11,956 nt of DNA from an uncultured Bacillaceae bacterium (GTDB taxonomy: Bacteria > Bacillota > Bacilli > Bacillales > Alkalibacillaceae): the NCBI GenBank assembly GCA_937983065.1, contig CALKAL010000110.1, positions 1 through 11,956 of the forward strand, read 5' to 3'. Every line of letters begins with the position of its first letter. The first letter of the stretch is position 1. The translations under genes were made by a program, and so were the position numbers. This document shows, one piece after another, positions 7,395 to 11,956 of the stretch. The notes below the pieces were generated by a model. The model made no database searches. It was given only the letters and a program-made list of their open reading frames with translations, and had not been told where the DNA came from.

Positions 7395-8162
7395 ATGAAA
7401 GATCCAATTACACCTTTTGGGCGAAGATGGGAGATTCTCCGTTCTTTATGGCTCATATGGCTATTCGGCCCTTTTGCATTAACGGCTTTTATAAGTTTTT
7501 TATACATCGGCATTCGCGCAGGAAGAAATAAATGGACGATTGCTGGAATAATTTATTTGTTCGGGGCATTAACTGTTTTATATATTTTGGGAGGTATTGA
7601 GGAAGACGGTATAATTGTCGATTTTTTAGCGGGTCTTTCTTTATCCATTTGGCTTTTTGCAATGATTCACGGATTTTTAGCTCGGAAGGAATATTTACGT
7701 ATTATTGCGAAAAATGTGATTGATCACCCGTTTAAGCCGACACCACCCATCATCGTTAAAACGAATTTCCCATTTTTCAGTGATAGTGGGAAACGAGGGG
7801 ACCTTAATGCGATTAAAAAGAGAAAGAATCCCCTTCCGATTGCCGATCAAAAAGAGCCGTTTATGCTACATATAAATGAAGCAAGTTTAAAGAAAATTGC
7901 TAGTCATCCTTATATCGGTAATATCGTCGCAAGGCAAATTGTTGATGTGCGAAATAAAGTTGGCTCATTCCAATCATATTCTCATTTTACAGAAACAACA
8001 AAAATGAAGCCGCATATTTTAGCAAAAGCAAAGCCCTATTTAATTTTTAATGAAGAAGATGAGGCGAATTTAAATAAAAAAGGACGCGATCAAAAACAAC
8101 AACGTGCCAATTCGTCGCAAAACAAACAGAAGTATCGCTCAGGAAGGATTGTGGATATTTAA
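7395..8162 (+). CDS. Three-TM membrane protein with ComEA-like helix-hairpin-helix domain
   Basis: A 255-residue protein with three hydrophobic segments (about 17-41, 47-66 and 75-96), followed by a soluble region. Residues 158-217 fit a helix-hairpin-helix module of the ComEA type: INEASLKKIASHPYIG, then AIVxxR-like IVARQIVDVRNKVGSF, then a second hairpin ending ILAKAKPYL. This module usually binds DNA backbone without sequence preference, but it can also mediate protein contacts. A basic, Gln/Asn/Lys-rich linker (226-249) leads to the C-terminus YRSGRIVDI, nearly the same as the end of the AAA ATPase in this operon. The start is 2 nt after the preceding stop, with AGGA (7381-7384) 10 nt upstream. 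The stop overlaps the next ATG by one base (TAATG). It is not the competence gene comEA: there is no comEB/comEC nearby and the TM layout differs. Function unknown. Confidence 0.7.
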   Translation: MKDPITPFGRRWEILRSLWLIWLFGPFALTAFISFLYIGIRAGRNKWTIAGIIYLFGALTVLYILGGIEEDGIIVDFLAGLSLSIWLFAMIHGFLARKEYLRIIAKNVIDHPFKPTPPIIVKTNFPFFSDSGKRGDLNAIKKRKNPLPIADQKEPFMLHINEASLKKIASHPYIGNIVARQIVDVRNKVGSFQSYSHFTETTKMKPHILAKAKPYLIFNEEDEANLNKKGRDQKQQRANSSQNKQKYRSGRIVDI

Positions 8163-8764
8163 TGGAAGTAAATTTGCACCGCTTTTTACCGTTAACGACT
8201 GCAGAAGGTCCTGGAAAACGAGCTTGTGTTTGGGTACAAGGCTGTCCGATTCATTGTAAAGGCTGTGGCGTTCCTTGGACGTGGAATCCGAAAATGGGAA
8301 CGATGACACCCGTTGATGAATTGTGGGAAAAAATAGTTGAAAGTAAGGAAAAATATGCGATTGAAGGGATTACTTTTTTAGGTGGAGAGCCGTTTGAGCA
8401 AGCAGAAGCTCTTGCTGAATTAGGTCGGCGTGCTCAAAACATAGGCTTAACGGTTATGACCTTTAGCGGCTACTACATAGAAGACCTTCAGAAGCTTAAT
8501 AAACCAGGTTGGAAGGAATTAATCGATGTGACTGATCTATTTATCGATGGCCCTTATGAATACGATAAGCCAGATCAAATAAGACCGTGGATTGGCTCCA
8601 CAAATCAACGCATTCATTTCTTATCCGAAAAATATCAATCGATTAAAGATGAAATTGAACAAATCCCGAAAAAGCTTGAAATTTATATCAAAAAAGACGG
8701 GACAGTTGAGGCGAATGGAATGATTCCTTCTGAAATGTGGAAGCAATTTTTTAAAGGATTGTAA
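8162..8764 (+). CDS. NrdG-like radical SAM activating enzyme (4Fe-4S)
   Basis: A 200-residue radical SAM protein of the size and layout of class III ribonucleotide reductase activase NrdG. It shows the cluster-binding CPIHCKGC (Cys28, Cys32, Cys35), the SAM-binding GGEP (74-77) in ITFLGGEPFEQ, and the NrdG-type segment DGPYEYD followed by GSTNQRIH (129-152). NrdG-type enzymes use SAM to generate a radical on a glycyl-radical partner, but no such partner (NrdD, PFL-like) is encoded nearby. The start overlaps the previous stop by one base, so it is tied to the AAA/DUF1257/DUF2997 operon. The natural inference is that it modifies or activates a product of that operon. No clear hairpin terminator follows it. 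Confidence 0.85.
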   Translation: MEVNLHRFLPLTTAEGPGKRACVWVQGCPIHCKGCGVPWTWNPKMGTMTPVDELWEKIVESKEKYAIEGITFLGGEPFEQAEALAELGRRAQNIGLTVMTFSGYYIEDLQKLNKPGWKELIDVTDLFIDGPYEYDKPDQIRPWIGSTNQRIHFLSEKYQSIKDEIEQIPKKLEIYIKKDGTVEANGMIPSEMWKQFFKGL

Positions 8765-8861
8765 TCGTTGAAAATGATGAAAATAAATTGGTTACTTCAT
8801 TCCTTTTCCGTTGAAATCATGAAAAAGTAGGTAATGGCTCAGTCGAACTTATAAGAAAAAC

Positions 8862-8870
8862 CATAAGTTA
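8862..8870 (+). promoter_or_regulatory. Candidate sigma-K -10 element upstream of cotD-like gene
   Basis: CATAAGTTA matches the sigma-K -10 consensus CATANNNTA and lies 34 bases before the cotD-like ATG, as expected for a late mother-cell gene. The nearest upstream AC (8847-8848) is only 13 bases away instead of the usual 16-17, so the -35 support is weak. The ATAAGTT part also forms a 7-bp inverted repeat with AACTTAT at 8846-8852. Confidence 0.35.
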
Positions 8871-8904
8871 ATAATGAAACTAACCTAAGAAAGGAGCAAT
8901 TAAA

Positions 8905-9258
8905 ATGAGTCGTTGCCATCATGGGCCACATTGTGGATGTCAAAGAAAAGTTGTATACCCTGTTAAAAATAACGTCGTTCATTCCCATTCCGTCGATACG
9001 GTTGAACACATCCACCCATCCCATACTACACATGTTAATCATCATTTAACGAGAAATGTACACGTTTACCCTCATTCTAATTCGTTCGCTAACACGAATA
9101 ATAGTGTCAATGTTTATGGCGGTTCATTCCAAGTTCCGAATAGGCCCCCATTTGGAGGTGGCCCTGGATTTGGACCCGCAGTTGGACCCGCTTCAAACCC
9201 TGGCCCTGGACCTGGTTGCGGACCTGGATGTGGGCCGAGACCGTTTAGACCTTTTTAA
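8905..9258 (+). CDS. cotD: CotD-family inner spore coat protein
   Basis: Small structural protein of the endospore coat, 117 residues. The N-terminal two thirds are rich in His, Val and Asn with the CotD hallmark HIHPSHTTHVNHH (residues 35-47) followed by NVHVYPHSNSF. Cysteines near the start (RCHHGPHCGC) could cross-link or bind metal. Beyond about residue 80 comes a Gly/Pro-rich tail with many GP dipeptides and two GCGP units, making the protein clearly longer than B. subtilis CotD (about 75 residues). AAGGAG (8891-8896) is 8 nt before the ATG. A possible sigma-K -10 element lies upstream and a strong terminator downstream, so it is probably a single-gene unit expressed late in sporulation. 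The family call rests on the His-rich motif; the exact cotD orthology is less sure. Confidence 0.82.
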   Translation: MSRCHHGPHCGCQRKVVYPVKNNVVHSHSVDTVEHIHPSHTTHVNHHLTRNVHVYPHSNSFANTNNSVNVYGGSFQVPNRPPFGGGPGFGPAVGPASNPGPGPGCGPGCGPRPFRPF

Positions 9259-9265
9259 TTTATTT

Positions 9266-9300
9266 AGAACCGACTCTTTAATCGGAGTCGGTTCTTTTCT
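9266..9300 (+). terminator. Intrinsic terminator after cotD-like gene
   Basis: A perfect 11-bp stem (AGAACCGACTC at 9266-9276 pairs with GAGTCGGTTCT at 9285-9295) with an 8-nt loop, followed by TTCTTTC. It lies between convergent genes. The opposite strand lacks a good T-run after the stem, so it serves mainly the plus strand. Confidence 0.88.
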
Positions 9301-9316
9301 TTCGTACAACCCTTAT

Positions 9317-9997
9317 TTAAAAAATATTAAACAAACTCCATGGATGTTTATCAGGTGGGAGCGATTTGATTGTTAGCTCTTCATCTTTAGTCGGATGTTT
9401 GAAAGTCATTTCATAAGACCATAAAGCAATTTGTTGTCCTATTTTATTAACATTTTGCCCGTATTTTTGATCTCCGAATATGGGTAATCCCCTTGATGAT
9501 AGCTGGACTCTTATTTGATGAGGCCGCCCTGTATGCAAAGTGACTTTTAATAGTGATAATTGATCGTTAGTCTCTAACCGTTCATAATCTAAAATCGCCT
9601 TTTTTGCCTGTTTGACATGTTTACTTACGACGGACACTTTATTTTGTTTGTTATTTTTTAATAAATAATCGACAAGCACATCCGCCGAATTTTCGGGCGT
9701 ACCCCTTACAATAGTTAAATAACGTTTTTCAACTTTATTAGTTCTAAATTGCTCAGATAATCGGGAGGCAGCTTTTGACGTTTTCGCAAAAATAATGACA
9801 CCGCCAACCGGTCTGTCTAGCCGATGAACTAATGCTAAAAAAACATTACCTGGCTTATTGTATCGCTTTTTTATATCATCCTTTAAAATAGTGAGTAAAT
9901 CTAAATCCTTTGAAGCATCCTCTTGAACAGGTATATTAATCGGTTTTTCAACGACTAATAAATGATTATCTTCATAAAGTATCGGTATATTGACCAT
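9317..9997 (-). CDS. RluA-family RNA pseudouridine synthase
   Basis: Converts uridine to pseudouridine in rRNA or tRNA. It has 226 residues and consists of the catalytic domain only: no S4 RNA-binding domain, so shorter than RluD-type enzymes. The catalytic loop HRLDRPVGG is at residues 58-66 (Asp61 the expected catalytic residue). Other family motifs are YEDNHLLVVEKP near the start, KRYLTIVRG around 91-99, and LHTGRPHQIRVQL around 153-165 followed by FGDQKYG. AAGGAG lies 6 nt before the ATG. It begins 21 nt after the stop of the P1-family hydrolase gene and is very likely cotranscribed with it. The target nucleotide cannot be inferred. Confidence 0.9.
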   Translation of the reverse strand: MVNIPILYEDNHLLVVEKPINIPVQEDASKDLDLLTILKDDIKKRYNKPGNVFLALVHRLDRPVGGVIIFAKTSKAASRLSEQFRTNKVEKRYLTIVRGTPENSADVLVDYLLKNNKQNKVSVVSKHVKQAKKAILDYERLETNDQLSLLKVTLHTGRPHQIRVQLSSRGLPIFGDQKYGQNVNKIGQQIALWSYEMTFKHPTKDEELTIKSLPPDKHPWSLFNIF

Positions 9998-10018
9998 GAT
10001 GATCTCCTTAAATGTTAG

Positions 10019-10987
10019 TTATTCGTGCTCGATATCTTTCCACGCTTTTAACCCCGCTACTGATTCCGCTTCTGTAATAGCTCGCAAAATCGATTGCTCC
10101 ATGACGTCTGTAGCTAAACTAGCGACTAAATCAATTGGATATTTCTCTGTTCCCGTCCCCACCGTAAAAATCGTATCACCATCCATCGTCGTATGGGTTG
10201 GATAAATCGTTCTCGCTAAAGCATTTTGGGACACTTGAGAGATTTTTTTCGCTTCAGCTTTCGTGAGTTGGGCATTGACTGCAACAACGCCAATCGTCGT
10301 ATTCGTCCCAGATTGCATAAATAAATTTGCATTATGACGTAAAAATTGCTCGCTATTTAAAAAAGTATTCGTTTCTGGATTAATGGCACCTGCGATTATT
10401 TTACCCGTTTTCGGATGTCGTATATCTCCAAGTGCATTCACTGCGACAATGGCCCCGACGACTAAACCGTTATCTAATGTAATAGAGGCGCTACCTAGTC
10501 CGCCTTTCATCGCTTGATCCAATCCTAAAATTTTACCAACCGTTGCACCACAGCCTGCACCGACATTCCCCATTTCAATGGAGCCTTTTTTAGCCGTTTC
10601 AGCCGCGCGATATCCCATCTCTTTATTAGGGCGAATCGTTCGGTCTCCAATCGCCAAATCAAAAAGAATCGCACTAGGAACAATTGGTACTTTTTGAATC
10701 CCGACATCAACGCCGATATTTTTTTCTTCTAAAAAATCCATGACACCACTTGCTGCTTCCAAACCGAAAGCACTACCACCAGCTAAAGTTATTCCGTGAA
10801 CTTGATCAATCGTATTAATCGGGTCTAATAAATCGGTTTCCCTCGTTCCAGGAGCTGAGCCTCTCACATCAACACCACAAGTTGCTCCTTCCTCCGTTAA
10901 TATAACAGTGCATCCTGTTAATGCGTCTAAATTTTGGGCATTCCCCACCTTAATTCCTGGTACATCAGTTATATTGTTATAGCTCAT
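10019..10987 (-). CDS. P1-family (DmpA/NylC-like) self-processing peptidase/hydrolase
   Basis: An N-terminal-nucleophile hydrolase of the DmpA/S58 fold, which includes L-aminopeptidase D-Ala-esterase and the nylon oligomer hydrolase NylC. It has 322 residues. Visible family motifs: ITDVPGIKVGN at the start, RGSAPGTRETD, ITLAGGSAFGL, GNVGAGCGATVGK, and GTNTTIGVVAVNA. The last holds the expected autocleavage bond Asn229|Thr230, after which Thr would be the N-terminal nucleophile, as known for NylC. Cys residues in GATCGVD and GAGCGA are not part of the known mechanism. No signal peptide, so cytoplasmic. An ATG at 10996 overlaps the AAAGGA ribosome binding site; the ATG at 10987 has 8-nt spacing and matches the family N-terminus. 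First gene of a pair with the pseudouridine synthase. The natural substrate (a peptide or amide) is unknown. Confidence 0.88.
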   Translation of the reverse strand: MSYNNITDVPGIKVGNAQNLDALTGCTVILTEEGATCGVDVRGSAPGTRETDLLDPINTIDQVHGITLAGGSAFGLEAASGVMDFLEEKNIGVDVGIQKVPIVPSAILFDLAIGDRTIRPNKEMGYRAAETAKKGSIEMGNVGAGCGATVGKILGLDQAMKGGLGSASITLDNGLVVGAIVAVNALGDIRHPKTGKIIAGAINPETNTFLNSEQFLRHNANLFMQSGTNTTIGVVAVNAQLTKAEAKKISQVSQNALARTIYPTHTTMDGDTIFTVGTGTEKYPIDLVASLATDVMEQSILRAITEAESVAGLKAWKDIEHE

Positions 10988-11014
10988 ACGTATCATCCTT
11001 TTATATTATGTTAC

Positions 11015-11043
11015 ATTATAATTTCGCTTTTAAAAATTGAAAT
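11015..11043 (-). promoter_or_regulatory. Candidate promoter for the P1 hydrolase/pseudouridine synthase pair
   Basis: A perfect -10 TATAAT (11020-11015) on the minus strand lies 27 nt before the ATG at 10987. A weak -35 (TTTCAA, 16 bases upstream) matches only 3/6, so the promoter rests mainly on the -10. It shares a 155-bp divergent region with the lipoprotein gene. Confidence 0.35.
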
Positions 11044-11142
11044 CCTTTATTTAGGAAGTAATCCACTACAAATTTAGGATAAAAAAAGGCTACAAACAAA
11101 CAATAAAATTATAATCTTTACTTATAAGGAGGATTTTAATAT

Positions 11143-11796
11143 ATGAAAAAATTTTGGCAGTTGTTTTCAATCCTATTTATTGCATTCTTTTTAGTCGCCT
11201 GCGGTGGTGGAGATGAAAACGGCGAAGAAAACACTAATGAAGATGAACAACAAACGAATAAGGAAGCTAATGAAAATGGGAATGAGAATGAGAATGAGAC
11301 TGAAACTGAACAGAACGAGCAAGCTGAAGATAATGAAAATGGGACTGATAATCAACAAAATGAGCCACCTCAGGATAATGCAAATGGAAATAATAACAAT
11401 GGCACTCAGGATCAAGCCGCCTCAATCGGTGACATGATTCAATATCAAGACCTTGAAATTACATTAAACGATGCCTATACGTCTGAAGGTGGACAATTTG
11501 AAACACCGAGTAATGATCAATATTTAATTTTAGACTTAACGATTGAAAACAAATCGGATGAGGCGGAAAACATTTCAACCTTACTCCAAATGTCCGTTCA
11601 AGATGATGAAGGTTATACGTATGATGTAACGATTTTCACCGAAACGAAGGGAAGTCTCGACGGGGAAATCGGTCCAAATCGGGAAGTGCGTGGTGAAGTC
11701 GCCTTTGATGTGGATGAATCGTCGACGTATGAATTTATATTTGAAGACCCATTTGCCTCAGGTCAAGCGATATGGTCCATAAGTGTTAATGAATAA
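11143..11796 (+). CDS. Acidic DUF4352-like lipoprotein
   Basis: Predicted membrane-anchored exported protein of 217 residues. It has a basic start (MKKFW), a hydrophobic core, and lipobox LVAC with the lipidated Cys at residue 20. Residues 22-95 are a low-complexity spacer made almost only of Asn, Glu, Gln, Asp, Gly and Thr, encoded partly by hexamer repeats. Residues about 96-215 form a beta-rich domain with the pattern IGDMIQYQDLEITLND, then YLILDLTIENKSDEAENIS, then a C-terminal IWSISV strand, like the immunoglobulin-fold DUF4352 often found in Gram-positive lipoproteins. AAGGAGG lies 10 nt before the ATG. A TATAAT at 11110-11115 could be the -10, but no good -35 is seen. A terminator follows. 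The ligand or partner is unknown. The long acidic linker probably carries the domain through the cell wall of a salt-adapted cell. Confidence 0.8.
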   Translation: MKKFWQLFSILFIAFFLVACGGGDENGEENTNEDEQQTNKEANENGNENENETETEQNEQAEDNENGTDNQQNEPPQDNANGNNNNGTQDQAASIGDMIQYQDLEITLNDAYTSEGGQFETPSNDQYLILDLTIENKSDEAENISTLLQMSVQDDEGYTYDVTIFTETKGSLDGEIGPNREVRGEVAFDVDESSTYEFIFEDPFASGQAIWSISVNE

Positions 11797-11810
11797 TCAA
11801 AAAAATTAAG

Positions 11811-11842
11811 CCTCTCAAAAAGTTTTATTTGAGAGGTTTTTT
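11811..11842 (+). terminator. Intrinsic terminator after the lipoprotein gene
   Basis: A perfect 9-bp stem (CCTCTCAAA at 11811-11819 with TTTGAGAGG at 11828-11836), an 8-nt loop and six T residues. It begins 14 nt after the stop codon. Confidence 0.9.
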
Positions 11843-11846
11843 AAAT

Positions 11847-11956
11847 TTGAGCATAAATATGAGAAAATTGAGCATAAAATCGAAAATTCGAGCATAAATC
11901 CGTAAAATTGAGCATAAGCGAGGAAATTTGAGCATAAACAGAAAAATTTGAGCATA
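11847..11956. repeat. Tandem array of TTGAGCATAAA units, period 20-21 bp
   Basis: Six copies of TTGAGCATAAA begin at 11847, 11868, 11888, 11908, 11928 and 11948. The third has TCGAGCATAAA, the fourth TTGAGCATAAG, and the sixth is cut by the window edge. The core 11 bases are kept while the 9-10 bases between copies vary but always end in an A-rich run (AAAA or AAAT). Spacing is 21 then 20, 20, 20, 20, close to two helical turns. The period is not a multiple of three, so the array is unlikely to be coding. The short conserved core and short variable spacers rule out a normal CRISPR. It begins directly after the terminator T-run and may continue beyond the window. Confidence 0.85.

Noticed and set aside
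7395..8162. Competence protein ComEA
   Set aside because: ComEA has one N-terminal TM and lies beside comEB/comEC. Here there are three TM segments and a different operon.
9056..9376. A 106-residue plus-strand reading frame overlapping the cotD-like gene and its terminator
   Set aside because: It is a shadow of the GP-rich repeat read in another frame. It runs through the terminator hairpin and into the opposite-strand pseudouridine synthase, and has no ribosome binding site.
11087..11115. Full sigma-A promoter for the lipoprotein gene
   Set aside because: TATAAT at 11110-11115 is a perfect -10, but the sequence 16-18 bases upstream does not resemble a -35, so only the -10 is mentioned in the gene entry.
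11204..11437. Overlapping frames on both strands within the lipoprotein linker
   Set aside because: Low-complexity repeats keep other frames open by composition. Their Met/Lys- or Ile-rich translations have no protein character and no ribosome binding site.
11847..11956. CRISPR array
   Set aside because: The repeat core is only 11 bases and the spacers 9-10 bases, with A-runs retained in the spacers. No cas genes are in the window.

Overview
The window looks like a chromosomal segment of a low-GC, endospore-forming Bacillaceae species, probably salt- or alkali-adapted. The signs are strong AAGGAG-type ribosome binding sites, intrinsic terminators, a CotD-type spore coat protein, a complete OpuA-type compatible-solute importer, and very acidic exported lipoproteins. 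No rRNA, tRNA, CRISPR array or transposase was seen.

Left part (1-3370, minus strand): an OpuA glycine betaine ABC importer transcribed opuAC (binding lipoprotein), opuAA (ATPase with CBS domains), opuAB (permease). It differs from the B. subtilis order (AA-AB-AC). A terminator-like hairpin lies just after opuAC and a full terminator after opuAB, so the binding protein is probably made in excess over the membrane and ATPase parts. A gene-poor spacer (3272-3746) holds the likely opuA promoter and a small palindrome. It is followed by a plus-strand 12-TM MFS transporter and a 42-base pure pyrimidine tract.

Centre (about 4987-8764, plus strand): a tight five-gene operon that is the most interesting part of the window. 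It encodes a Ycf46-like AAA+ ATPase, a DUF1257/Ycf35-like protein with a hydrophobic N-terminus, a 70-residue DUF2997-like protein with one central cysteine, a three-TM protein with a ComEA-like helix-hairpin-helix domain, and a NrdG-like radical SAM activase with no glycyl-radical enzyme beside it. The ATPase and the membrane HhH protein end in nearly the same C-terminal peptide (GR-T/I-L/V-D-F/I), which suggests a common partner or processing signal. The biochemical role of this gene set is not known to me. I infer a membrane-tethered AAA+ remodelling machine served by a radical SAM enzyme.

Right part (8862-11956): a His/Gly/Pro-rich CotD-like spore coat gene with a candidate mother-cell sigma-K -10 element and a clear terminator. 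Next is a minus-strand pair made of a P1-family (DmpA/NylC-like) self-processing hydrolase and an RluA-family pseudouridine synthase. Last is a plus-strand DUF4352-like lipoprotein with a long Asn/Glu linker and its terminator. The window ends inside an array of at least six TTGAGCATAAA units repeated every 20-21 bp, which is not explained by any gene.
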